A stretch of 64,000 nucleotides of DNA from Diphasiastrum complanatum (Eukaryota; Streptophyta; Lycopodiopsida; Lycopodiales; Lycopodiaceae). The notes beneath the pieces are model-generated. The model was given only the letters and a program-made list of their open reading frames with translations. It did not search any database and was not told the DNA's origin. Location: positions 126,001 to 190,000 of the forward strand of contig MU831548.1 in assembly GCA_029204225.1 (NCBI GenBank), given 5' to 3'. The translations under genes were made by a program, and so were the position numbers. This document shows positions 45,540 through 55,991 of the stretch, in pieces (the first letter of the stretch is position 1; each line of letters begins with the position of its first letter).

Positions 45540-46015
45540 CATAAGTGCTTTTGCTTGCAGGACGCACTATAAGGTCGTCAGAATCCGACGACTTTAAAAT
45601 ACGTCGCAGTCCGACAAGCACGACATGCCGGACACCATAGAACCAAATTTCGGTGACGGCCACAGGTGCTGACCTGGACGTCGCATTGCGACGTCTGATG
45701 TGGACGTCGGAATGCGACGTCCTACGTGGACGTCGGATTGCGACATCCAAAGACATCGCAAACTGTCTGACGTGGCCGTTGGATTGCGACGTGCTAAAAT
45801 TCAGTCAGATTTCGATGTCTGTAAACACAGAATGATCCCAAAATTTCACCGACGGATGTCCGACGCCCATCTGATGTCTATCCGATGTATCTTGGAATGT
45901 CGGAATCCGACATCTCATAAAGTTGTCATGATCTGACGTTTGTTAACAGAATGATCAAAAAATATATCCGACATGTGTCCGACGTCTATCCAACGTGTTA
46001 GGATGTCGGATTTTG
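45540..46015. repeat. GACGTC-rich repeat block 1
   Basis: More than a dozen GACGTC, CGACGT or TCGGA.TCCGAC motifs fill the leader position after LTR-B. At 45677, 45703 and 45729 three units 26 bp apart each have the form GACGTCG.A.TGCGACGTC, themselves imperfect palindromes. No gag follows. It is one of two such blocks in the window. Confidence 0.85.
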
Positions 46016-46078
46016 ACTTCCCAAATTAGGTAAAAATAAAATAAAAAATGCGTAAAAAACAGCGCACGCATTTTTCTT

Positions 46079-46734
46079 TGTTAGAATTTAGCAATTTTCA
46101 CATGGTTTTTGATGAATATTAGAAATATATGTGGATCCACACGTGTGAGGACCTGTCCACACATGTGAAATGACACTTTTAATATTCAGATCTGTTTTGA
46201 TTAGCTTTCATTTGAGTCTAATATGACATCTCCTAATTATAGGAGTTAGGTCCTAGATTGTAGGAATCTAGAAGGTCCACACAAACCACCAATGGATGAT
46301 GTGGCAAACTTGATAGATCTTATCCAAAGTGGATATGGATAAGTACAATGAGCTGTCCTACACATGCTGGATGTAGCTTAGATAGAGATTATGGTGAATT
46401 TGTACTTGATCCATTATTGAGCTAATGATGAGAAATCTTGGTTTGTGAAGCTATCATTGTGTTTTGACTCTCTTAAGTACTTTCTTTGTGGATGAATGCT
46501 TTGTAAATGATAAGTAAACTATTTCTCTGTTATCAGGCCATACAGTAGCTGTACTTCACACATGTGAAGTCGTGGATCATCTTTTTTTATTGTTCTTGCT
46601 TGGAAACACAAAGATTGTCAAGTAGAAGCTAGATTTGAAAGCTAGGCTTGATATAGATCAAGATCCCAAGCTACCAATCACTCTTTGTGATCATTTGTAG
46701 ATCAATTTCAGTCCATAAACTCTAAAATTTGACA
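46079..46734 (+). repeat. LTR-L, 5' LTR of a truncated copia element
   Basis: 656 bp run from TGTTAGAATTTAGC to ...CTCTAAAATTTGACA, ended by a primer-binding site. G-box palindromes occur at about 46138 (CCACACGTGTGAGG), 46158 (CCACACATGTGAAA) and 46555 (CTTCACACATGTGAAG). Only leader follows; no gag is seen, so the element is cut off within 350 bp. Confidence 0.7.
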
Positions 46735-46747
46735 TGGTATCAGAGCC
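46735..46747 (+). other. Primer-binding site of LTR-L element
   Basis: A perfect TGGTATCAGAGCC after ...TTTGACA. A TCTCACACGTGTGAGA palindrome sits in the leader at 46892-46907. Confidence 0.9.
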
Positions 46748-46907
46748 AAGTGAAAGAGCTTGATTGATGATCCAAGAATCTTCATTTTGGTGAAGCATTG
46801 GTGCTAGAGTCACGTTGAAGGAGGGCGACCTTTTCTAATAGTTTACTTGTGACGTTGAGGTTCAGATTAGTGTGTAAAGTTCAGAAGTACTTCTCACACG
46901 TGTGAGA

Positions 46908-48479
46908 GGCTGCTGGAGGTGGTACTTTCACCAAAACTTTGTGTTTTTTCAATATTTGAGCTTCAAACAAGTTGTGTAGAGTGAAACTAGTGATGTGCTT
47001 ATGAAAAACCATTGTTTCCATTATAGATTTGATGAGTGAATGGTGTTAGAATCTTATTAAACCTACAAATCCTTGTGAGAGAGAAACCGTGTTGTCGTGG
47101 GAGCCCTAGTCATGAATGCCAAAAAAGTCAACTCCAGTCAAAGAGCCATCAAAGAAAAATATTTATCGGGCAAAACCCAAGTTGTGAATTGTGGGCAATA
47201 CTTAAAATTGGCAGAAACCCTAACGAGCAAAATTGGGCAAATTACGGGAAATGGGCAAAGTACGCAAATTAGTCGGTAATCCCGAGAAACCAAAAACCAA
47301 AAGTTGGGGTGTGCATACTACAAGGAAAATCAAATGAAAAGTCAAGGAAAATGGAGGACCGAAGGAAATAGAGGACACCTAACAAGAGAGAGAAAGTTTG
47401 GCAAGAGTCTTCAACAACCTTTTGGATCATAAATGCAAGAAGGCCTTAGAGGCTAGCAAAGTTTGGTAGATACCTCCTCTAGCTGTTGACAAAAGAAGCA
47501 TCTTGGCTAGTTTTGGAAAGGGGCCTTAAATGGCACCAACCCCTACACCCTCAAGGAGGCCACTTGATGTACTTGCCAATGGGGATTGGACAAATGGAAA
47601 GAAGGCTGGAAGGGCATGAAAATTGGCAAAGCCTCATTTTGAAGGGGGACACTTGGGATTTACTATAAAAGGAGGCCACTCTTTGTGTTGAGATATAGTT
47701 GGATATAGTTGGCTAATGATGTGATAGTTTGAGGTGATAGTTGGATAATGAGATGATGTTGATAGTTGCTAAGTTGAGAGTGGGGAGTTTGATGAGTTTG
47801 ATGTGATAATTTAGATGTGATGTTGGTTGAGAGTCTTTTTGAGGACAACTTGCTTGCTTGAGGATGCTTGGAAGTTAGTTCCATTTTAATGTTATTGATT
47901 GTGGATGTTGTTGCTCCATGTTAGAGTCCGCTATGGGAGTTGGTGGTTATTGCTTGAATCTCATCTCAAGTAGGAGTGCATCATGGAGTGTTTGATTTTG
48001 CATTGAGAAAAAAAGCGAGTACTTGGTATGCATACCTTTTGAGTGCATTGAGTGGATAACGTCGAAGTTGGAGTGATTGCTTGTATGATTTGGTTGTGCA
48101 TGGTAAGAAAGAAGTCTTTTGATTGATGATTGATTGAGGGATACTAAGGTTTTGCTAATGGTTGAATGATGGAAGTAGGTTGATGGTGTTTGATTCTTGT
48201 AGTTGGATGATGGTGGATGGAAATTTAGTAATGCTTGTTTCCTACTTGGTTAGTTGATTGAAGACTCATTATTGGGTGATTAGGCTATTATTTCTCGCTT
48301 GGCTGGACTCTTGTTAGGATTCTTGTTTCAATAGAGTCATGACATTGGTTTTTGTGAACGAGATTGATGTGTTGGTTTGTTTGAGAAGAAAAGGGTGTGA
48401 GGGAGTGAGTTTATAGGTAAATACTCAGAGAGGCTTGTTTACCTATTGAGTTCTGATGTGAAGAAGGAGAGTGAAGCAG
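46908..48479. other. Unassigned DNA with a promoter-like segment
   Basis: No coding frame is convincing. From about 47090 the composition changes from leader-like to G-rich plus strand. The 47.7-48.4 kb stretch is rich in TTGATG and GTTGATAG words. A TATA motif lies at 47663. It may be the LTR of an unidentified gypsy element, but no second copy is present. Confidence 0.35.
47663..47672 (+). promoter_or_regulatory. Candidate TATA box
   Basis: CTATAAAAGG is followed by GAGGCC and a pyrimidine-containing start region. It is a good plant TATA consensus. No downstream gene could be assigned, so an LTR promoter is likely. Confidence 0.35.
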
Positions 48480-48982
48480 TGTAATGTGATGATAAGTCAT
48501 TTTCGTAGCTGTGTGAGCACCACTAGTACCTTTACTCAATCAAATAATGAGACAGAGACGACAAGCGATGAAAGGAACCACCGTTGGCCTCTGATCGCTA
48601 CTCATAATATGCAAAGGACTCATCAAGCCCTATTTTTCATTTAAGACGACTCGGCGACTTGCACACTGTCTGCGGTCCTATACCCTCACTGCACCTATGG
48701 AGAGCTTGGAATAGCTCATTGGAGGCTGCCTTTGTGCACTACCTTGTCTTTGTTCACTGCTCCTGTAGCCCTCATTGCCTTACCTCTGTCTGCAGCCCCT
48801 CGCTGCCTCACCTACTGCGATCTGCCCTACTGGCAGATCGCCTCACCTGCCTTCACTGTGCTCGTTGGAGGTCTTTTTTACGACTGCCTTTGTTTGCTGC
48901 TCCTACAAGGGCTCGTTGCCTCACTTGCCTCTGCCTCCGTTGCTTCACCTGCGACCTACCTGCGGTTGCTCGCTGCCTCATC
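48480..48982. other. Left flank of element K, CTGC/GCCT-rich DNA
   Basis: This is C- and T-rich plus-strand DNA built from words such as CTCGCTGCCTCACCTGC. It is open in all three plus frames for about 100 codons, which is expected of such biased DNA. It is continuous with 55296 onward if element K is set aside. Confidence 0.5.
48978..48982. other. Target-site duplication TCATC (left)
   Basis: TCATC precedes the LTR start at 48983. The identical TCATC follows the other LTR at 55296-55300. Confidence 0.92.
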
Positions 48983-49844
48983 TGTTGAAAATTGTCACTT
49001 CTCACTTGACATTGGTTCATGTAAATATTGATCAAACATTAGAATATGTTGATGATATGATTTCACACGTGTGGAGCATGTTCCCATGTGTGAAAGGATG
49101 TACTTTTCATGTTTGTATATATCCAAATTGATTTTGTATCATTCTAGTTAGTGTGAACATGAAATGACTAGTTTTTAGTCAAGTTGACTAGTCACCTACA
49201 AATTAGCTTTTCCTTGCATGTGCATGAGTAAATGCTCCCACATGGCAAGTGGATGTTCACATGTGTGTATAGAGTACTAGAAGATAAGAGTTGACCATTT
49301 TCCTTAGATCCTATTTTGTAGGGAATATTCCTATATTCTAGGAGACTAGCTTTTTGGATTTTAGTCATATTCTAGAAGGTCAACTATTGGATAAGGATCA
49401 AGGATGGATCAAATGGATAGATATGAGTGATGTGGCACTCTTCACACGTGTGAAGGCCTGCTGGACTGTACCAGACTCATGGATGTACTTGATCCATAAA
49501 AGGATCATCATTTTGCTAAGAAAATTGATGAGACTTTTGCACTCTACACTTTTGTGAGATTTCTAGTCATTTGTCTTGTGATTTTTATGCATGATTGCTA
49601 TCTAGTATCATTGTACTTGTTGTTTCAGGTGCAGTCCGTACAGTGGACAGTACTCCACACGTGTGAAGCCGCTCTCACTAAAAAATGATGTGTTGATCCA
49701 TTGCTCTTGCTTAAATCCAAGTGTAGTGAATCTAGATCAAGATCTAATGTGTAGAACTTGATAGATTCATTGATTAAGCAACCAATAACTCTCTATGATT
49801 GTAAAGTACAATCATTATTGTCCTAAAAACTGTAAAATTTATCA
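48983..49844 (+). repeat. 5' LTR of intact copia element K
   Basis: 862 bp run from TGTTGAAAATTG to ...TAAAATTTATCA. I found no difference from the 3' LTR at 54434-55295 when comparing line by line, and the offset is a constant 5451 bp. It carries TTTCACACGTGTGG at 49061, CTTCACACGTGTGAAG at 49440-49455 and CTCCACACGTGTGAAG at 49653. A TATA-like CCATAAAAGG occurs at about 49495. The 67-codon frame inside (49354-49557) is repeated in the other LTR and is not a gene. Confidence 0.95.
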
Positions 49845-50439
49845 TGGTATCAGAGCTAAGTAAGAGAGTGATCATTGAATCATAAATCTTGTAAAGATCA
49901 TTGGCAAAATTTGTTTTTTGGCCAATACTAGTGAGGGCGAGTTCTTCTAGAGTGATAGCTTGTAATCATTTGGATCAAAACGACTTGGAGGCTGTGTATG
50001 TACTTTTCACACGTGTGAAACCGTACAGCAACTTTCAATTCAAGTTACTTTGTGTTTTTTGGTCCCAAAATCACAATACTAGTTCATTTTTGGTGCTTTT
50101 TGAAGCATAGTATTGATCTAGATTCATTCTAACTAATGCCTATGACCAAATAGTGTTTTGGATCATTGAAGCATTTCTTTTTAGAGTCTAAGATCAGATC
50201 TAAGAGGCTGATTTGTTCAGATCCTTAGTTGAAGTGAAATCTCTAAGAAAAGTGTAAAGCAATTTTTTTTGTGAGAGTGAAAGCTAGAAATTTTTGGTAA
50301 GATCTTTGAGTATCATTCAAGCTTGTGTGTTAGTTTGATAGAGACAAACCTATAGGCATTCTAGTAAGCTTTAGGCCACTTCATAGATCTTTTAAAATTC
50401 AAAAATCTTTGTGATTTTTAAAAGAGCATTCATTCTAAA
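49845..50439 (+). other. Primer-binding site and leader of element K
   Basis: TGGTATCAGAGCT at 49845-49857 abuts the LTR. The ~580 bp leader is non-coding. It carries the perfect 16 bp palindrome TTTCACACGTGTGAAA at 50005-50020, followed by CCGTAC. Confidence 0.9.
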
Positions 50440-53400
50440 ATGTCATCCATGGGTGGATATTTGATGGAATCAAGTGAGAGACTCACTTCCACAAATTATT
50501 CCATTTGGAAAGTGAGAATGGAATCACTCCTAGTGATCCATGATCTATATGACATAGTTCAAGGAGTAGAGGAAGAGCCTCAAACTCCCCAAGAACAAGC
50601 CAAATACAAGAAGAGAGCAAGATTAGCTCTACATTGCATAAAGTTAAATGTATGCAATGACCTCTTGAAAGAGGTGTCTTCTTGTACCTCATCCAAAGAG
50701 GCTTGGGATTCATTAAAGAGCATTTATGAATCCAACAATACTTCAAGAATCCTCATGCTAAGAAATCAAGTTTTCCAAAGCATGAAAGGAAGTGGAGAGA
50801 GTGGACAAGAGTATGTTCTTAGGATCAAATCTCTTAACAAGGAGTTAAGTGCAATAGGAGAGAAGATCCAAGATCAAGAACTAGTACAAATCATTTTGAA
50901 TGGTCTAAGTGATGAGTTTACCAACTTAGTCCAATCATTTGCCATTCAAGACTCTCTTCCATCCATTGAAAAGTTGCACAATGTTCTTGTGGCCGAGGAG
51001 AGTAGGCTTCTACACCTCAAGACAAGAATGGATAGCATGTCACTTAATGGAGGAGAGGAGAAAGCTAACTTTACATCTAAAGGCAAGAAAAAGCAAAATC
51101 CATTCAAGAAAAATCAAGGCAAGGAGGCCGAGATGAAGAATGGAGGATCTACCTCCAAAGGCAAAGTGAAGAACAAGGCAAAACTAAAGTGTTTCTTTTG
51201 TGGAAAGAAAGGACACTTTGCCTCAGAATGCTACTTGAAGAAGAATCAACAAGCCAAAGGAGATCAAGGGAACATTGCTCAAGAGGAAGAATATGAGGAT
51301 GGATTCAACACATCCTTAATGGTTGCATCTACACCAACTTCAAGTCAAGACACATGGTGGATAGATAGTGGGGCTAGTTCCCACATGTCCTTTAACAAGC
51401 ATTATTTTTCTACTCTTCTATCTTGTAATGACTCTAAGAAGTCAATATACACTGCTAGTGATCAAGCATGCAAGATAGATGGCATAGGATCTATACCTCT
51501 TTGTTTAGGCACATCTAAAAGGATAGATCTAGATAATGTTTTGTATGTTCCTACCATTTCAAGAAACTTGCTTAGTGTAGGACAATTAATGGACAATGGA
51601 CTAGATGTACATTTCAAGAATGGAGTTTGTTCCATCTTGAAAAATGATAAGTGCATAGCTAGTGGCATTAAGCAAGGTAGACTTTTCAAGTTGGATGCTA
51701 ATGTTGCAAGTGAAAGTGTGAACTTGGCTAGGGAGGAGCTAACTCAAGTGGAGCTTTGGCATAAGAGATTAGGCCATCCTAATCTTCAATCTATGGAGTC
51801 AATGGCAAGCAAGGAACTAGCTCTCGGCCTACCAAGAGCTTTCAAGAAGTGTGGAAAAATGTGTGAGGCATGTGGCCTTGCAAAGTCACACAAATCTTCT
51901 TACAAGAAATCTTCATCAAGATCTCTCTCTCCCTTGGATCTCATACATTCTGATGTACATAGTTTTTCACATGCAAGTAATGGAGGTGCCTTGATGTATG
52001 TAACTTTTATAGATGATTGTACTAGATTCACATGGATTGAGTTACTATCAAAGAAAAATCTTGTTTATGAAGCTTTCATTAAGTTCAAGTCTCTAGTAGA
52101 GAAACAACTTAGTACTTCTATCAAAGCACTAAGATGTGATAATGGAGGAGAGTACACCTCCAATAAAATGAAAGACTTTTGTGAGATCAATGGTATTAAG
52201 TTACAATACACTTGTTCCTACACCCCTCAACAAAATGGGGTGGCCGAGAGGAAAAATAGGAGTCTATGTGAGTGTGCAAAGTCCTTGAGGCTTGATGCAT
52301 CACTTCCCATCTCATTTTGGGGAGAAGCCATAACATGTGCTAATTATTTGTGTAATAGACTTCCTAGTAGTGCTATAGATGGGATCTCACCTTATCAAGC
52401 CTTGTTTGATAAGAAACCCAATGTAAAATATTTTAAGATCTTTGGATGTACTTGTTATGTACACATTCCTTTGGAGACTAGAAGGAAAGAAGATGCTACC
52501 TCCTTCAAAGGAATCTTTGTTGGCTATGGAGAAAATAGCAAGGGATATAGGATATATGATCCTACATCCAAGAAAGTAAAGGTAAGCAAGGATGTACTTT
52601 TTGATGAGTCACAATTTGCTAAGAGCTTGTCAAATGGATCTAACCCATTGTGCATTGAAGATCTTGACAAATCCGAGGAGGACCTTGACAAACCCGAGGA
52701 GGATCATGACAAACCCGAGGATGGAGATTTGGATCCAAGTCAAAAGGGGCCAAGAAGATCATCAAGGAGCAAGGCCGAGCCCTCAAGGCTTACCTATGTG
52801 GACAAGGGAAAGCAAAAGGAAGGCTCTACATCTTCTACCTCTTACTCTTTTTTAGCTACATTGATTGAAGAACCATCATCTTTTGAAGAAGCATGTAAAT
52901 CTAAAGTTTGGAGAGATGCAATGCAAGTAGAGTATGATGCATTAGAAGAAAATCATACTTGGAATCTTGTAAATCTTCCAAGAGGAAAGAAACCACTTGC
53001 ATGTAAGTGGATTTATAGAATTAAGTACAATCAAGATGGATCTATTAGTAAATACAAAGCTAGGCTTGTTGCTAAGGGATTTCTTCAAATAAAAGGATTG
53101 GATTATGAAGAAACATTTGCACCTGTAGCTAAGCTTGTAACTATTAGATTAATCATTTGCATTGCTACTTTGTTCAAATGGGATCTCTACCAAATGGATG
53201 TGACAAATGCCTTCTTGAATGGCTTCTTAGAAGAGGAAATCTACATGATGCAACCCGAGGGCTTCATCAAGATTGGTGAGGAGCAAAAGGTGTGCTACTT
53301 AAGGAAGAGCCTATATGGCTTGAAGCAAGCACCTAGAGCTTGGTACTCTAGGTTGCATGTTTTTCTCTATTCCCTTGGCTTTGTACTAAGTGCTTATGAA

Positions 53401-54420
53401 CCTTCTTTATATTTCAAATGTAATGAAGGAAAGATCATCATTTTGGTTCTTTATGTTGATGACATCATTATGACAGGAAATGATGATGATGGCATAGGCA
53501 AAGTAAAAGTTGACTTATCTAGTGAGTTCAAGATGGTAGATCTAGGCTTCCTAAAGTTTATACTTGGGATAGAAGTGTCTAGAAGTAGCAATTGTACTTT
53601 CATAAGTCAATCTAAGTATGCTACTTCCATTCTTGAAAGATTTGGTATGAAAGATTGTAAGGGGATTGACACCCCTATGGAGCATGTTGTGAAAGCAACT
53701 AATGAAGGTGATGAAGCATCCTTTGAGGACATCACTCTCTTTAGGAAGCTTATAGGCTCTCTAATCTATTTAACTATCACTAGACCTGACTTAAGTTTTT
53801 GTGTAAGCAAGTTGAGTCAAAGTATGCAAGCTCCTTTAATTCATCATTGGAAAAGTGCCAAGAGAGTACTTAGATATGTTTCTAGTACTAGATTTTTTGG
53901 TATACTTTATGAAGGATCTAACTTGCACTTGAGAGCCTACTCGGATTCAGATTTTGCAGGTGACAAGATGGATAGGAAGTCCATTAGTGCATTTGCAACA
54001 TTTCTTTGTGGAGGAGTGATATCTTGGCTTTCCAAAAAGCAAGATACAATCTCACTATCTTCTTGTGAAGCCGAGTACAAGGCATTGACTTCAACAACCA
54101 AAGAGCTCTTATGGCTAAGAAGACTCTTGATGGAACTACATGTGCTAGAGGCCGAGGAGATCCCTTACATATTTTGTGACAATCAAGCTTCTCAACAAAT
54201 TGCTTCAAATCCTATCTTCCATGCTAGAACAAAGCATATTGAGATAGCTCACCACTTTGTGAGGGAGAAGGTACAATCCAAGGAAGTGCAACTACATCAT
54301 GTACCATCATCCGAATGCATAGCTGATATCTTAACCAAACCATTGTCCAAAGATCCATTTTTTAAGTTAAGATATGCTCTTGGAATTGTAGATAGATGTA
54401 CACTAGATTTGCCAAGTTAG
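50440..54420 (+). CDS. Intact Ty1/copia gag-pol polyprotein, 1326 aa
   Basis: One uninterrupted frame encodes everything a copia element needs. Gag domain is about 1-230 (MSSMGGYLMESSERL start) with zinc knuckle CFFCGKKGHFASEC from C251. Protease is WWIDSGASSHM with catalytic D309. The integrase HHCC finger has H441, H446, C475 and C478; core D505, D567 and E603 have exactly 35 residues between the last two (DD35E). RT has KARLVAKGF and catalytic YVDDIIMTG at 1005-1008. RNase H has D1169, E1210 or E1212, and D1247, ending in ADILTKPLSKDPFF. Length and order match complete plant copia elements. Every catalytic residue checked is present. With apparently identical LTRs and a perfect TSD it is a recent insertion and may be autonomous. 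It would act in cytoplasmic particles and then in the nucleus. Confidence 0.97.
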   Translation: MSSMGGYLMESSERLTSTNYSIWKVRMESLLVIHDLYDIVQGVEEEPQTPQEQAKYKKRARLALHCIKLNVCNDLLKEVSSCTSSKEAWDSLKSIYESNNTSRILMLRNQVFQSMKGSGESGQEYVLRIKSLNKELSAIGEKIQDQELVQIILNGLSDEFTNLVQSFAIQDSLPSIEKLHNVLVAEESRLLHLKTRMDSMSLNGGEEKANFTSKGKKKQNPFKKNQGKEAEMKNGGSTSKGKVKNKAKLKCFFCGKKGHFASECYLKKNQQAKGDQGNIAQEEEYEDGFNTSLMVASTPTSSQDTWWIDSGASSHMSFNKHYFSTLLSCNDSKKSIYTASDQACKIDGIGSIPLCLGTSKRIDLDNVLYVPTISRNLLSVGQLMDNGLDVHFKNGVCSILKNDKCIASGIKQGRLFKLDANVASESVNLAREELTQVELWHKRLGHPNLQSMESMASKELALGLPRAFKKCGKMCEACGLAKSHKSSYKKSSSRSLSPLDLIHSDVHSFSHASNGGALMYVTFIDDCTRFTWIELLSKKNLVYEAFIKFKSLVEKQLSTSIKALRCDNGGEYTSNKMKDFCEINGIKLQYTCSYTPQQNGVAERKNRSLCECAKSLRLDASLPISFWGEAITCANYLCNRLPSSAIDGISPYQALFDKKPNVKYFKIFGCTCYVHIPLETRRKEDATSFKGIFVGYGENSKGYRIYDPTSKKVKVSKDVLFDESQFAKSLSNGSNPLCIEDLDKSEEDLDKPEEDHDKPEDGDLDPSQKGPRRSSRSKAEPSRLTYVDKGKQKEGSTSSTSYSFLATLIEEPSSFEEACKSKVWRDAMQVEYDALEENHTWNLVNLPRGKKPLACKWIYRIKYNQDGSISKYKARLVAKGFLQIKGLDYEETFAPVAKLVTIRLIICIATLFKWDLYQMDVTNAFLNGFLEEEIYMMQPEGFIKIGEEQKVCYLRKSLYGLKQAPRAWYSRLHVFLYSLGFVLSAYEPSLYFKCNEGKIIILVLYVDDIIMTGNDDDGIGKVKVDLSSEFKMVDLGFLKFILGIEVSRSSNCTFISQSKYATSILERFGMKDCKGIDTPMEHVVKATNEGDEASFEDITLFRKLIGSLIYLTITRPDLSFCVSKLSQSMQAPLIHHWKSAKRVLRYVSSTRFFGILYEGSNLHLRAYSDSDFAGDKMDRKSISAFATFLCGGVISWLSKKQDTISLSSCEAEYKALTSTTKELLWLRRLLMELHVLEAEEIPYIFCDNQASQQIASNPIFHARTKHIEIAHHFVREKVQSKEVQLHHVPSSECIADILTKPLSKDPFFKLRYALGIVDRCTLDLPS

Positions 54421-54424
54421 AAGT

Positions 54425-54433
54425 GAGGAGGAG
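54425..54433 (+). other. Polypurine tract of element K
   Basis: GAGGAGGAG, four bases after the stop codon and immediately before the LTR start at 54434. Confidence 0.9.
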
Positions 54434-55295
54434 TGTTGAAAATTGTCACTTCTCACTTGACATTGGTTCATGTAAATATTGATCAAACATTAGAATATGT
54501 TGATGATATGATTTCACACGTGTGGAGCATGTTCCCATGTGTGAAAGGATGTACTTTTCATGTTTGTATATATCCAAATTGATTTTGTATCATTCTAGTT
54601 AGTGTGAACATGAAATGACTAGTTTTTAGTCAAGTTGACTAGTCACCTACAAATTAGCTTTTCCTTGCATGTGCATGAGTAAATGCTCCCACATGGCAAG
54701 TGGATGTTCACATGTGTGTATAGAGTACTAGAAGATAAGAGTTGACCATTTTCCTTAGATCCTATTTTGTAGGGAATATTCCTATATTCTAGGAGACTAG
54801 CTTTTTGGATTTTAGTCATATTCTAGAAGGTCAACTATTGGATAAGGATCAAGGATGGATCAAATGGATAGATATGAGTGATGTGGCACTCTTCACACGT
54901 GTGAAGGCCTGCTGGACTGTACCAGACTCATGGATGTACTTGATCCATAAAAGGATCATCATTTTGCTAAGAAAATTGATGAGACTTTTGCACTCTACAC
55001 TTTTGTGAGATTTCTAGTCATTTGTCTTGTGATTTTTATGCATGATTGCTATCTAGTATCATTGTACTTGTTGTTTCAGGTGCAGTCCGTACAGTGGACA
55101 GTACTCCACACGTGTGAAGCCGCTCTCACTAAAAAATGATGTGTTGATCCATTGCTCTTGCTTAAATCCAAGTGTAGTGAATCTAGATCAAGATCTAATG
55201 TGTAGAACTTGATAGATTCATTGATTAAGCAACCAATAACTCTCTATGATTGTAAAGTACAATCATTATTGTCCTAAAAACTGTAAAATTTATCA
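54434..55295 (+). repeat. 3' LTR of element K
   Basis: 862 bp, apparently identical to the 5' LTR, ending TTTATCA and followed by the TSD TCATC. Confidence 0.95.
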
Positions 55296-55805
55296 TCATC
55301 AACTGCCTCTTGCAAGCTGTCTCTTGCAACCCAACACTTCTGCTGGCCCTGCGATCTACCCCCTGCCTCTGCGTTTAGTGTGCTTGCTGGAAGCCTGTCA
55401 GCATGCCTGCATTTTTTAGAGCAGGGTGCGACCTCCTATCATTGCCATCTATCTGTGCAGTCTCTGTAACTCCTCGCTACCTATCTGTGGCTACCCACTT
55501 GCCTATCTACTAGTTCTGGTTGCCTACAGTTCCTCCTACTGTGGATTCACACCTGCCTACTAGATCTGCGGCCTACTGTGAAGAGAACCTGCGGCCTGGG
55601 AACCATCAAGAATCAGAGATTCTAAAGTTTTGATCATTGTCTACCTCTGTTTGAAGCTGGTTCTACCTTGCATGTCCTGTCCTGTCCATCGCTGACAGAG
55701 AGATAGCTTTTGAAGTTTTTTCTGCTCAAAAGAAATAAATCAAGCCCCTGTCTTTCCATCGCTGACGAAGAGGATTTGTATATGACAAATCTGATTTGCT
55801 CAACA

Positions 55806-55991
55806 TTAAACCGATATATCCGTCATTGCCAATGTTCCATCCCTGCCAGTTGCCTTCCCTTTGGTCTTACCATGTATCCAACCACCACTGGCAAAACCAG
55901 TAGCAAACAGCAAAGGGATTGCGATTGAAGGAGTGAAGAAGCATTCATGACTAAGCGGTTCTTGCGGCAATCCGGCTTCCCAATTCATCAC
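55806..55991 (-). other. Possible small membrane-segment frame or exon
   Basis: The minus-strand frame (61 codons) begins MMNWEAGLPQEPLSHE. It contains one plausible transmembrane segment (IAIPLLFATGFASGGW) and a basic IHGKTKGKATGR tail. The start is preceded on its strand by TTACCTTAG, a good splice acceptor. No family recognised, and chance is possible. Confidence 0.2.

Larger units (their letters stand above)
48983..55295 (+). mobile_element. Complete Ty1/copia retrotransposon K, 6313 bp
   Basis: LTR (862), primer-binding site, leader, 1326-codon gag-pol, PPT and LTR (862), flanked by TCATC on both sides. It is the only fully intact mobile element in the window. Confidence 0.96.

Noticed and set aside
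45653-45936. Plus frames across the GACGTC block as proteins
   Set aside because: The apparent repeat peptides follow from the 26 bp repeat in shifting frames; there is no conserved frame between blocks 1 and 2.
48659-49031. Overlapping ~100-codon Leu/Cys/Ser-rich frames as a secreted protein
   Set aside because: All three plus frames are open because the DNA is C/T-biased (CTGC and GCCT words); they run into the LTR of element K.
49354-49557. 67-codon frame identical to 54805-55008 as a duplicated small gene
   Set aside because: Both copies are the same position of the two LTRs of element K.
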